Origin: VRUE01 sp963805455
GTDB taxonomy: Bacteria; Actinomycetota; Thermoleophilia; Solirubrobacterales; 70-9
Reading direction: 5' to 3'
NCBI GenBank assembly: GCA_963805455.1
Contig: CAWDUJ010000009.1
Coordinates: forward strand, 62,001-126,000
Length of the DNA stretch: 64,000 nucleotides
Shown: positions 1 to 8,325 of the stretch, one piece after another
How the letters are laid out: each line of letters starts with the position of its first letter
How positions within the stretch are numbered: the stretch's first letter is position 1
The notes under the pieces: generated by a model
What the model was told of the DNA's origin: nothing
Seen by the model: only the letters and a program-made list of their open reading frames with translations
Database searches by the model: none
Program-made: the position numbers and the translations under genes

Positions 1-270
1 GGCGACGTTCGCGAGCTTTTCGCGCGGTGCCTGGCCGGCGTTGTCGGCCTCGTCGATCGCGGCCAGCAGCAATGACCAGCGCTCGGTGAAGAGCTCGTTC
101 AGCACCTCCTCCTTGGAGTCGAAGTAGTGGTAGACCAGCCCGTAGGCGACCCCCGCCTCGTCGGCGATGTCGGAGACCCTGGTCGAGTGGAATCCCTGGC
201 GGGCGAAGACCTTGATTGCCGCGTCGAGGATCTGGCGCCGCTTGTCGATCGGGGGCGCTTTGGAGGCCAT
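1..270 (-). CDS. TetR-family transcriptional regulator (C-terminus outside window)
   Basis: The first 90 residues of a TetR-type repressor are visible; the ligand-binding half lies beyond position 1. Residues about 12-58 form the usual N-terminal HTH: RRQILDAAIKVFARQGF, then a turn region, then AYGLVYHYFDSKEEVL, the recognition helix with the conserved YHYF. The ATG at 268-270 overlaps the stop of the upstream nitrilase-like gene (TGATG), so the two are co-transcribed and probably coupled. A palindrome at 1109-1124 upstream of the pair is a good candidate for its own operator. The effector cannot be told from this fragment. Confidence 0.9.
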   Translation of the reverse strand, partial: MASKAPPIDKRRQILDAAIKVFARQGFHSTRVSDIADEAGVAYGLVYHYFDSKEEVLNELFTERWSLLLAAIDEADNAGQAPREKLANVA

Positions 271-1109
271 CAGGCGTGCGCCTCCACGAGCTGGGGCCAT
301 GCGTAGGCCTCGGGCCTGCGATTGGCGAGCGAGGGCAGCGACTCGCGGACCCGGTCCTGGGCGGCGAGGTCGATGTCGGCGGCGATGACGCACTCCTCGT
401 CCGGCGCGATCGCAAGCACCTCTCCCCAGGGATCGACGATCGCCGAGTGCCCGTATGAGTCGTACTGCGGGGGGGCCTCGCCGATCTGGTTCGGGGCGAT
501 CAGGAAGACCTGGTTCTCGATCGCGCGGGCCCGCAGCAGCACCTCCCAGTGATCGCGGCCGGTGGTCGCGGTGAAGGCCGACGGCACCGAGATCAGACGG
601 GCGCCGCGCAGGGCGAGGATCCGGTAGAGCTCGGGGAAGCGGAGGTCGTAACAGACCGATAGCCCGAGGTCGGCCTCCCCCAGCGACCCGGTGACGATCT
701 CCTCGCCGGGGTCCTCGTACTCGGACTCGCGATAGGTGACGCCGCCGACGACCACGTCGAACATGTGGATCTTGCGATAGACGGCGAGGTCTGACCCGTC
801 GGGGCCGATCAGTACCGAGGTATTGAACGCCTTCCCCTCGCCGATCGCCGAGACGCTGCCGGCGAGGAGGTGGATGCCGAGCTCGCGAGCCCAGCCCCGG
901 GCCGCGGTCAGGCTCGGGCCGGCGAGCGGCTCGGCCTCGGCGAGGAGCCGCTCTCCGCCGGCAAGCAGGTTCCACTTCTCAGGCAGAGCGACGAGGTCCG
1001 CGCCGTCGGCCGCCGCGGCCCGGACGAGACGCGCGGCGGTGTCGATGTTCCGGGCCCTGTCGTCGGTCGAATTGAGCTGTACCGCTGCTACTCGCAAGCT
1101 TTCCTCCAT
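270..1109 (-). CDS. Carbon-nitrogen hydrolase (nitrilase superfamily, Nit1/Nit2-like)
   Basis: 279-aa cytosolic amidase of the nitrilase superfamily. The catalytic triad is visible: Glu44 in LVALPEKW, Lys in YRKIHMFDV and Cys in LSVCYDLRFPELYR. The last two motifs resemble the Nit1/Nit2 branch, whose members hydrolyse omega-amides such as deaminated glutathione or 2-oxoglutaramate; the exact substrate is not proven here. I chose the ATG at 1107-1109. A TTG at 1124 is in frame but sits inside the palindromic operator. It is followed, with a one-base overlap, by the TetR gene, which suggests a small self-regulated operon. Confidence 0.9.
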   Translation of the reverse strand: MEESLRVAAVQLNSTDDRARNIDTAARLVRAAAADGADLVALPEKWNLLAGGERLLAEAEPLAGPSLTAARGWARELGIHLLAGSVSAIGEGKAFNTSVLIGPDGSDLAVYRKIHMFDVVVGGVTYRESEYEDPGEEIVTGSLGEADLGLSVCYDLRFPELYRILALRGARLISVPSAFTATTGRDHWEVLLRARAIENQVFLIAPNQIGEAPPQYDSYGHSAIVDPWGEVLAIAPDEECVIAADIDLAAQDRVRESLPSLANRRPEAYAWPQLVEAHA

Positions 1110-1124
1110 TGACTGACCAGTCAA
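1109..1124. promoter_or_regulatory. Palindromic operator, probable TetR site
   Basis: TTGACTGACCAGTCAA: two 7-base arms (TTGACTG / CAGTCAA) around a 2-base centre. It sits directly at the start of the nitrilase-TetR operon and between that operon and the divergent cyclase gene, the usual place for an autoregulatory TetR operator. A related site (TGACTGGCCGGTCA) occurs at 32496-32509. Confidence 0.6.
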
Positions 1125-1162
1125 TCGGTCACGGCTCAGTATAGGAGGAGACGTGGCTACGA

Positions 1163-4100
1163 TTGCCCGAGGCGATGGTGGTCGACGAGGCGCAACAATT
1201 CGAGCCCGAGGGCGAACGCAAGCTGGTGACCGTGCTGTTCGCCGACGTCATGGGCTCGATGGACATGGCCGAGCAGCAGGACCCCGAGGAGTGGCGCGGG
1301 ATCATGCAGGGCTTCTTCTCGATCCTCTCCGACGCCGTCCACCGTTTCGAGGGGACGGTCGACAAATTCACCGGCGACGGGATCATGGCCGTCTTCGGGG
1401 CGCCAATCGCCCACGAGGACCACGCCCAGCGCGCCTGCTACGCGGCGCTGCGGATGCTCGATGACATCTCCGACTACGCCGCCGAGCTCCGTCGCAAGCA
1501 CGGCCTCAATTTCTCGGCCCGGATCGGGATCAACTCCGGCGAGGTGATCGCCGGGGCGATCGGCGACCAGGGCGGGGGCAGCTACACGGCGATCGGGCAC
1601 ACGGTGGGTCTGGCGCAGCGGATGGAGGCCCTGGCCGAGCCCGGCAAGGCCTATCTCGCCGAGGCCGCCGCCGAGCTCGCGCACGGGTACCTCGACCTCG
1701 AGGACCTCGGCGAGTTCGAGATCAAGGGCTCGAGCCGGCCGGTCAGGGTCCACGAGCTGACCGGAATCGGGTCGGCGCGGTCGCGACTCGACCTCTCGCG
1801 CGAGCGCGGCTTCTCCGAGTTCGTCGGTCGGAGGAAGGAGCTGCAGACGCTCGAGGACGGGCTCGGGGCGGCGGAGGCCGGCAATGGCGCCGTGATCGGC
1901 ATCGTCGCCGAACCGGGGCTCGGCAAGAGCCGCCTCACCGCCGAGTTCCTCGATCGCTGCCGTGGCCTCGGGTTCGAAGTCTTCGAGGCGCAGGCGCAGT
2001 CGCATGGCCAGGAGACTCCGTTCGCGCCGGTCCTCCAGATCCTCCGTGCCTACTTCGGTGTCTCCGACAGCGATCCCGAGCAGCTATCCCGTGAGAAGAT
2101 CGCCGGGCGGGCGCTGCTGCTCGAGCCGGACCTCGTCGAGGACCTGCCTGTCCTGTTCGACTTCATGGGCCTCTCGGATCCGGACCGGCCGCCGCCACAG
2201 CTCAGCCCCGAGGCTCGCCAGCGCTCCCTCCGCACCCTCCTCTGCAAGCTCCTGCACGCACCCAATCGTCGCCGGGCCTCGGTCAACGTGATCGAGGACC
2301 TGCACTGGATGGACGACGGCAGTGATTCGCTCCTCGGCGAGCTGCTGGGTTCGGTCGAGGGCACGAAGACGTTGGTGATCCTCAACTTCCGGCCCGAGTA
2401 CTCGCCGAGCTGGGGCGAGCTCCCGAACTACAGCCAGATCCCGCTCGAGCCGCTCGGCACCGCCGACACCGGTCAGCTGCTGCACGACCTGGTCGGAGAC
2501 GACCCCTCCCTCGACGGGCTCACCGACCTGATCCACGAGCGGACCGCGGGCAACCCGTTCTTCGTCGAGGAGATCGTCCGCGAGCTCACCGAGAGCGGCT
2601 CGCTCGAGGGCGAGCGCGGAGCCCAGAGGTTGGTTCAGCCGGTCTGCGACATCAAGGTCCCCCCCAGCGTCCGGACCGTCCTCGCCGCGCGGATCGACAG
2701 GCTCGACGCCGACGCAAAGCAGCTGGTGCAGGCGATGTCCGTCGCCGGCCGAGAGGTTCCCCAGCCCGCCCTGATGCGGATCTCGCCGTTTGAGGACGAG
2801 GGGGCCTGCGGCGAGGCTCTCCAAAAGGCGATCGACGCCGAGTTTCTCTACGAGGCCGAGCTCTATCCGGAGCGCGTGATCGCGTTCCGCCATCCGCTGA
2901 CCCTGGAGGTCGCCTACGGGAGCCAGCTAGCCGAGCAGCGGGCCCGGACCCACGCCGCGGTGGCGCGGGCGACGATGGACCTCTACCCCGACCGCCACGA
3001 CGAGCTCGCGACTCTGATCGCCCACCACTTCGAGGAAGGAGGCGAGCCGCGCGAGGCGGCGCGCTGGTCCGCCCGCGGCGCCTACTGGGCGGGCCACAGC
3101 CAGCCCCGCGAAGCGCAGCGCCTCTGGCAATCGGTGATGAGGCTCGTCCCCGATCCCGAGGAGGACGCGGAAGCGAGCTCACTGGCGATCAACTCGCGCT
3201 TGATGCTGCTCGACTACGCCTGGCGACTTGGGACCGACCGAGCCGAGGAGACAAAGCTCGTCACCGAGGCGGAGGAGATCGCGACCAGGATGGGCGACAA
3301 GCACTCGCTGGCGATGTTGAAGACCGCCGCCGGAGTCCGCCCCGGCAGGCTCCGCGACCCGGACGAGTGGCTCGCCGCAGCGGCCGAAGCGATCGAGCTG
3401 GCCGACGAATCCGGTGACGATCACCTGCAGGTGGCGGTGCGCGCGATCGGCGCCTACCCCCACCTCCTCCTCGGCGACTTCGATGGCTTCGAAGCCGTCC
3501 TCGACGAGATGATCGGGCTGATCGACGGCGACCGCACGATCGGCGCCGGAGTCCTGGTCGGCAGCCCGCTCGCCTACGCATACATGAGCAAGGGGATGGC
3601 GCTGCGGGAGCGAGCCCGGTTCGAGGAGTCCGAGGACTACTTCATCAAAGCCCTGCAGATCGCCGAGGAGGACGGCGATCCCGAGACCGCCTCCTGGGTC
3701 AAGAGCAACCACGCCCTGCTCCTCGCCGTCCGCGGAGACGTCGAGGAAGGGCTGGGCCTCGCCCACCGCGGCCTCGAGTCGACGGAGCGGCTGGGCGACA
3801 TCTTCTCGCGCACCGTCGCGACCTCCAACCTGGCCGCCGTCCAGCTTGTGGCCGGTGACGCGGCGTCCGCCCTGGAGTCGATCGAGGCCGCCGAACGGAT
3901 CTATCTCGAGGCGATGCCGGATGCGGGTGAGATGCGCGTCTGGCGGGAAGCGATTCACTCCGAAGCGCTTTCGGGAGTCGGCAGGGCCGAGGATGCCCTC
4001 GCGATCGCGGACTCCGCGGTGGAAACGGCTCGCCGGTACCGGCTGCTGTGGTCGCTGCCGCTGGCCCTGAAGGCGCAGGCGAAGGCACGCGCTGCGATGG

Positions 4101-4219
4101 GCCAGAAGGGAGTCTCCGAAACGCTCGAGGAGGCGCTCGAGATCACCAGGTCGACGGGATGCCTGATGTCAGCCGCGACGATCGAGGACGAGCGCGAGGC
4201 GCTCGCTGCCGCCGGCTGA
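1163..4219 (+). CDS. Class III nucleotide cyclase / AAA ATPase / TPR sensor protein
   Basis: 1018-aa multidomain signalling protein. Residues about 18-190 form a class III adenylate/guanylate cyclase domain: metal-binding Asp28 in LFADVMGS and Asp72 in KFTGDGIMAVFGAP. The transition-state region reads AIGHTVGLAQRM, so the usual Asn is a Gly, which may lower activity. Residues about 215-480 form an AAA/STAND ATPase with Walker A (EPGLGKS) and Walker B (VIEDLHWMDD). The rest is helical, TPR-like. Such proteins are thought to couple protein-protein sensing to cyclic nucleotide synthesis. TTG at 1163 lies 12 bases after GGAGGAG; ATG at 1175 is the alternative start. It is divergent from the nitrilase-TetR operon and converges with an SDR gene 6 bases away. 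Confidence 0.88.
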   Translation: MPEAMVVDEAQQFEPEGERKLVTVLFADVMGSMDMAEQQDPEEWRGIMQGFFSILSDAVHRFEGTVDKFTGDGIMAVFGAPIAHEDHAQRACYAALRMLDDISDYAAELRRKHGLNFSARIGINSGEVIAGAIGDQGGGSYTAIGHTVGLAQRMEALAEPGKAYLAEAAAELAHGYLDLEDLGEFEIKGSSRPVRVHELTGIGSARSRLDLSRERGFSEFVGRRKELQTLEDGLGAAEAGNGAVIGIVAEPGLGKSRLTAEFLDRCRGLGFEVFEAQAQSHGQETPFAPVLQILRAYFGVSDSDPEQLSREKIAGRALLLEPDLVEDLPVLFDFMGLSDPDRPPPQLSPEARQRSLRTLLCKLLHAPNRRRASVNVIEDLHWMDDGSDSLLGELLGSVEGTKTLVILNFRPEYSPSWGELPNYSQIPLEPLGTADTGQLLHDLVGDDPSLDGLTDLIHERTAGNPFFVEEIVRELTESGSLEGERGAQRLVQPVCDIKVPPSVRTVLAARIDRLDADAKQLVQAMSVAGREVPQPALMRISPFEDEGACGEALQKAIDAEFLYEAELYPERVIAFRHPLTLEVAYGSQLAEQRARTHAAVARATMDLYPDRHDELATLIAHHFEEGGEPREAARWSARGAYWAGHSQPREAQRLWQSVMRLVPDPEEDAEASSLAINSRLMLLDYAWRLGTDRAEETKLVTEAEEIATRMGDKHSLAMLKTAAGVRPGRLRDPDEWLAAAAEAIELADESGDDHLQVAVRAIGAYPHLLLGDFDGFEAVLDEMIGLIDGDRTIGAGVLVGSPLAYAYMSKGMALRERARFEESEDYFIKALQIAEEDGDPETASWVKSNHALLLAVRGDVEEGLGLAHRGLESTERLGDIFSRTVATSNLAAVQLVAGDAASALESIEAAERIYLEAMPDAGEMRVWREAIHSEALSGVGRAEDALAIADSAVETARRYRLLWSLPLALKAQAKARAAMGQKGVSETLEEALEITRSTGCLMSAATIEDEREALAAAG

Positions 4220-4225
4220 TCCGCG

Positions 4226-5068
4226 TTAGAGACCGGAGAAGCGCGAGATCAGGCGGTCGACCAGGCGGTCGGGCAGGAAGCGGGCCATGAGTGCCTGGCC
4301 CCGGGCGTCGAGGCCGACCAGATAGCGGGTGCGGGGGCGGGGCGACGTCAGCGCATGCTCGATCGTCGCCGCGACCTTCTCGGGAGGGATCCCCCGCGCC
4401 GCTGCTCCTCTGGCAACCTCCTGGTACCTGGCGATGTACTTGGGATAGAGCGCCTTCTCCTCCTCGGTGGCGCGCTCGAGGAGGGCGTCGGCCTCTCCGA
4501 CCCCCCGCTCCCAGATCGGGGTCGCGATCGAGCCCGGCTCGATGATCGAGACCTTGATGCCCGCGGTCCGCAGCTCTTGGCGGAAGACGTCTCCGACCGC
4601 CTCGAGCCCGAACTTCGCAGCGTGGTAGGCGCCGAACATCTGGACCGCCATCAGGCCGCCGATCGAGGTGATGAAGACGATCCGGCCACGGGCGGCCCGA
4701 ATCGAGGGCAGCATCGCCTTGGTGACCGCGACCTGGGCGGTGAGGTTTACGTCGAGCTGACGGCGGAAGTCCTCGATCGGCAACGTCTCCAACGGCCCCG
4801 GGACCGCGATGCCGGCGTTGTTGACCAGGCCGTCGAGGCCGGCGCCGTCTGTGTCCTCGGCAACCCGAACCGCCGCCGCTTCGATCTGCTCCTGATCGGT
4901 GACGTCGAGGAGTACCGGCAGGAGCCGGTCGGACCCGCTCTCGGCGAGCGAGCGCATGTCCTCCTCGCGGCGGACACCGGCGTGAACCCGCCATCCCCTC
5001 GCGTCGAGCCAGAGCACCGTCGCCCGCCCGATCCCGGTCGAAGCGCCGGTGACCAGGGCGGTTCTCAC
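4226..5068 (-). CDS. Short-chain dehydrogenase/reductase (SDR)
   Basis: 280-aa classical-type SDR. It has the Rossmann cofactor motif TGASTGIG at residues 7-14, the structural LVNNAG motif near residue 87, and the catalytic Tyr-x-x-x-Lys in GAYHAAKFG near residue 150, preceded by the Ser-containing ITSIGG strand. The length is about 30 residues longer than a minimal SDR, with an extended substrate loop after residue 180. The substrate is unknown. It may be transcribed alone: its start lies 23 bases from an inverted repeat that probably ends the collagen-like gene behind it, and it converges with the cyclase gene. Confidence 0.88.
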   Translation of the reverse strand: MRTALVTGASTGIGRATVLWLDARGWRVHAGVRREEDMRSLAESGSDRLLPVLLDVTDQEQIEAAAVRVAEDTDGAGLDGLVNNAGIAVPGPLETLPIEDFRRQLDVNLTAQVAVTKAMLPSIRAARGRIVFITSIGGLMAVQMFGAYHAAKFGLEAVGDVFRQELRTAGIKVSIIEPGSIATPIWERGVGEADALLERATEEEKALYPKYIARYQEVARGAAARGIPPEKVAATIEHALTSPRPRTRYLVGLDARGQALMARFLPDRLVDRLISRFSGL

Positions 5069-5090
5069 GTCCCGCAGGCTATACGCGCAA

Positions 5091-5121
5091 CGAGCGCCCC
5101 GGCATCAGGCCGGGGCGCTCG
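5091..5121 (-). terminator. Strong inverted repeat, probable terminator
   Basis: A perfect 13-bp GC-rich stem (CGAGCGCCCCGGC / GCCGGGGCGCTCG) with a 5-base loop. It lies 22 bases after the stop of the collagen-like gene and before the SDR start. There is no T-run, so it may stop transcription as a stable hairpin, as is common in actinobacteria. Confidence 0.6.
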
Positions 5122-5142
5122 ATCACGCATCGATGCCGGCTC

Positions 5143-6154
5143 CTAGGGAGTTGGAACCGAACAGACCGCGTAGGCGATGACTTCGGTTTCAGTGGCGTCA
5201 GCGAGTTGTTTGACGGCGGCTTCCCAGCCCGTTCCGCTAGTCGCTCGGCTGGCTTGAGAGGACGTCGTCTTCATTCGACGGGTTCGGCGGTGCCGCCTCT
5301 CGCCTGATGAGCTGGAAGCCTCCGCCAAGGAGGACCGATTCCTGCCGGGCAATCAGCGGTCGAGGTTTCGGTACTTGGAGTGCCTTCCACCACTTCGCTT
5401 GCGGATGGGCCCGCCGGTCCCGTGTCGCCGGTATCACCGGTCGAACCGGTGTCACCAGTCGGCCCCTGAGGGCCGGAATCGCCGGTCGCGCCGGTGTCGC
5501 CCGTCGGGCCGGTGTCGCCGGTCGCGCCGGTGTCACCTGTCGCCCCGGTGTCGCCCGTCGGGCCCTGCGGCCCGCTCGGACCAATGTCACCGGTCGCCCC
5601 GGTGTCGCCGGTCGCCCCGGTGTCGCCGGTCGCCCCGGTGTCGCCCGTCGGGCCCTGCGGCCCGCTCGGGCCAACGTCTCCGGTCGCCCCGGTGTCTCCG
5701 GTCGCCCCGGTATCTCCGGTCGCCCCGGTGTCGCCGGTCGCGCCGGCGCCCGGTCCTGTCGGCACCAGTGGCTCCGGTCGGCGCCGGTGGCTCCGGTCGC
5801 GCCGGTGTGCTCCGGTCCCTCCTGTGGCGCCGGCCGGGCCGGTGGCTCCGGCCGGGCCGGTCGCGCCGGTTTTACCGGTCGGGCCGGCGGGCCCTTCCGT
5901 CGACGGTCCGGCAGGGCCGGTGTCGCCCGTCGGCCCGGGCGGGCCTATCGGCCCCTGAACGCCCGGCGGGCCCTGCGCGCCCTTCGGCCCCTTCTTACCC
6001 CTCGGCCCCCTCTTGCCCTTCTTGTGCTTCTTGGCCAGCTATGGCCGGAGCCTGCCTGGGCGAGGCCAGGGCCAATCGCAAGCATCACCACCGCGACTGC
6101 TGCGAGTCCGATCAGGGTCAACGGCATCCGCCGCCGCTGGATCGTCAAGTTCAT
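5143..6154 (-). pseudogene. Collagen-like secreted protein, broken by several frameshifts
   Basis: The ATG at 6152-6154 follows a good AGGAGG site and opens with a signal peptide (residues about 10-33: PLTLIGLAAVAVVMLAIGP, then Ala-Gln-Ala cleavage). The expected Lys-rich linker and Gly-X-Y collagen repeats (GPPG, GPTGDTGPAG, GATGDTG) follow, but in other frames. The C-terminal domain has the family's usual pieces (ADCPAG, SVLLGGGFQLI, then TGWEAAV and TEVIAYAVC) but they too are in different frames. Shifts are needed near 6035, at about three places in 5755-5820, near 5335 and near 5235. Either the gene is decayed or this repetitive stretch is poorly sequenced; the stop used is TAG at 5143-5145. 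Confidence 0.7.
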
Positions 6155-6297
6155 GCCGTCCTCCTCAGGGTCATATCGCTCCGGATAGACGCAACTGCCA
6201 TCCGAACAGGTATCAGGGTAGTCACACCAAGCCCAAGCGGATTGGACGTCTGACCTATTTCCATACCCCGGCACCGCTCGGTTTAACATCGGCGCCC

Positions 6298-7281
6298 GTG
6301 ACGTCCTCGACGGCATTCGTGACCGGCGGCTCGGGGTTCATCGGCGGCCGCCTTATCGACCGGCTGGTTCGCGAAGGAACGGCGGTGCGGGCCCTGGCCC
6401 GATCCGACGCCTCGGCCAAGCTCGTGGCCGATCGCGGCGCCGAGCCGGTGGCGGGTGACCTCTCCGACGAGGTGTCCCTCGAGCGGGCCGCGGCAGGAGC
6501 CGAGGTCGCGTACCACCTCGCCGCCCACCTCAGCGAGTGGGGTCCGTGGGAGGACTTCGAGCGTGGGAACGTCAGGGGAACCGAAAACGCGTTGACCGCG
6601 GCGGCCGCGGCCGGCGCGCGCCGGTTCGTCCACTGTGGGACCGAGGCGGCGCTGATGGCCGGAGACCCCCTGGTCCACGTCGATGAGGCGGCGCCGCTCC
6701 GACCCGACTCGCCGGCGCCCTACCCGGCATCGAAGGCGCGGGCCGAGCTCGCCGTCAGGCGCGCCAACCGCGGCGGGTTCGAGACCGTCACGGTCAGGCC
6801 CCGGTTCGTCTGGGGCAGGGGCGACACGACCCTGCTCCCGGAGATGGTGGCGACGGTCAGGAAAGGCGGTTGGGCCTGGGTCGGCGGCGGCCACAACGTC
6901 ACCGACACAGCCCACGTCGACAACGTGGTCGAGGGACTGGTGCTGGCGGCCGATAGGGGCCGGCCGGGAGAGGCTTACTTCGTCACCGACGGCGAGCCGG
7001 TCGTCTTCCGTGAGTTCGTGACCGCGATGATGCGGACCCAGGGCGTCGAGCCTCCCGACCGCAGCCTTCCCGCCTGGACGGCGAGGCCGCTGGCAGTCGT
7101 CTCGGAGGCCGCCTGGAAGATGCTGCCGTTGAAGGGCGCGCCGCCGATGACGACCTTCCGCTCCTGGGTCCTGACCCAGGAGTGCACGATCGACATCTCC
7201 AAGGCCCGCGGCGAGCTCGGCTACGAGCCGATCACCTCGCGCGAGGAGGGCCTGGCGGAGCTGCGGGACGCGCGCGCCTAG
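6298..7281 (+). CDS. NAD(P)-dependent epimerase/dehydratase family protein (extended SDR)
   Basis: 327-aa extended SDR. It shows the N-terminal cofactor motif TGGSGFIGG (residues 9-17), the HLAAH strand end, an acidic DL after the third strand for adenine binding, and a catalytic Tyr-x-x-x-Lys in PYPASKARAE near residue 140. The C-terminal half resembles the 3-beta-hydroxysteroid dehydrogenase/isomerase-like branch (DTAHVDNVVEGLVLA). The substrate is not determined. I chose GTG at 6298: it has no ribosome site but a TAACAT box ends 8 bases upstream, so the mRNA is probably leaderless. Its stop overlaps the convergent membrane-protein gene by 4 bases. Confidence 0.85.
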   Translation: MTSSTAFVTGGSGFIGGRLIDRLVREGTAVRALARSDASAKLVADRGAEPVAGDLSDEVSLERAAAGAEVAYHLAAHLSEWGPWEDFERGNVRGTENALTAAAAAGARRFVHCGTEAALMAGDPLVHVDEAAPLRPDSPAPYPASKARAELAVRRANRGGFETVTVRPRFVWGRGDTTLLPEMVATVRKGGWAWVGGGHNVTDTAHVDNVVEGLVLAADRGRPGEAYFVTDGEPVVFREFVTAMMRTQGVEPPDRSLPAWTARPLAVVSEAAWKMLPLKGAPPMTTFRSWVLTQECTIDISKARGELGYEPITSREEGLAELRDARA

Positions 7282-7613
7282 TCCATCCCGGCGCCGGCGC
7301 CCGCCCCCGGTTCGGCGAGCAGGATCGCCAGGAAGACCGGCAGGCAGGTGAGGGTGAGGCCGACCCAGAACGGCCACCACCTGCCGCTGGCGAAGCTCGC
7401 GACCGAGCCGGCGATCGCGCCGGGCAGCGGCAGCAGGACGACGATCCAGCCGAGGGTGCCGGCGATCGGTCTCGACCCTCCCATCGCCATCAGCAGGGCG
7501 ACGATCGTCAGCGCAAGCCCCGAGCAGAGCGTGATGCCGATCGAGGCCAGGACCAGCGCCACCGATTGGGACTGCGGCCCCTTCCCCGGCCCGTTTTCCA
7601 GCACAGGCTCCAT
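7278..7613 (-). CDS. Small integral membrane protein, unknown function
   Basis: 111 aa with three predicted transmembrane segments: about residues 19-43 (ALVLASIGITLCSGLALTIV), 54-72 (TLGWIVVLLPLPGAIAGS) and 80-100 (WWPFWVGLTLTCLPVFLAIL). A Gly/Ala-rich tail (AEPGAGAGAGMD) ends the protein. I do not recognise a family. It ends inside the last codons of the convergent epimerase gene and starts 8 bases before the stop of the MerR gene on the same strand, so it could be the last gene of the long operon that begins at 12337. Confidence 0.65.
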   Translation of the reverse strand: MEPVLENGPGKGPQSQSVALVLASIGITLCSGLALTIVALLMAMGGSRPIAGTLGWIVVLLPLPGAIAGSVASFASGRWWPFWVGLTLTCLPVFLAILLAEPGAGAGAGMD

Positions 7614-7620
7614 CGCGGAA

Positions 7621-8325
7621 TTATGGCCGATTCGCGCGGTGCCGCTCGAGTTCGGCGACCATCGCCTTGGTGTGGAGGGCGGCGATCAGGTCCTGGAGGG
7701 GCTCGGAGCCGGCTTCGAGCATTGCGACGACCTTCTCCGGCGACACCTCGCCCGCGAGGCGCTCCATCACCATCCCGATCTCTTCCCTGACCAGCTCCTC
7801 CATCGCCCGCTTGTAGCGGATGGTGTCGTAGACCGTGAACCCGATCTCCTCGTCGTAGCCACCGGTGCGAAAGCGGCTGATCGCCTCGATGATCCGGATG
7901 TCGGAGGGAGAGTAGCCGCGGCTGTTCGGGCTCAGGACCTCGAGCTCCTCGAGCCGGTCGAGCACCTCCTTCGGCACCCCGTAGCTCTCGCGAGCAGCCG
8001 CGGCGCTGGTCCGCGAGCGCTCCCCGGCGAGCGCCCGCTCGAGGATCCGGTCCTCGAGCTCGACCAACGCCCGGGCCTGCTCGGGGCCTTCGTCGAGGAC
8101 CGACTTGATCGCCTTCAGGGGCATGAATCGCTCCTCCTGCAGCTGCTTGATCAGCCTGATCCGGTCGATGAACTCCGGCGGGTAGTAGGCCATGTTGCGG
8201 CTCGTCTTCACCGGCTCGGGCAGCAGGCCCTCGCGCAGGTAGTGCTTGATCGTCGGCACCGGGACACCCGAGGCCTCGGCCAGCTCGCCGATGCGAAGCA
8301 GCGACTTCTCGGCGCTCGCGCTCAT
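7621..8325 (-). CDS. MerR-family transcriptional regulator
   Basis: 234 aa. The MerR winged-helix is at residues about 10-80: LLRIGELAEASGVPVPTIKH, then YLREGLLPEP and a conserved RIRLIKQLQEERFMPLKAI. Instead of a short Cys-containing metal-binding tail there is a 140-residue helical C-terminal region with no clustered cysteines, so metal sensing is unlikely; an acyl-CoA or other organic ligand is more plausible from context (inference). The ATG overlaps the stop of the CoA-transferase gene by ATGA, making it the fifth gene of a coupled catabolic operon that it may control. Confidence 0.88.
   Translation of the reverse strand: MSASAEKSLLRIGELAEASGVPVPTIKHYLREGLLPEPVKTSRNMAYYPPEFIDRIRLIKQLQEERFMPLKAIKSVLDEGPEQARALVELEDRILERALAGERSRTSAAAARESYGVPKEVLDRLEELEVLSPNSRGYSPSDIRIIEAISRFRTGGYDEEIGFTVYDTIRYKRAMEELVREEIGMVMERLAGEVSPEKVVAMLEAGSEPLQDLIAALHTKAMVAELERHRANRP

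Noticed and set aside
5420..5960. Short regular repeats that could suggest a CRISPR array or satellite
   Set aside because: The repeat is 9 bases (Gly-X-Y codons) and continuous with a signal-peptide start; no spacers. It is a collagen-like coding repeat.
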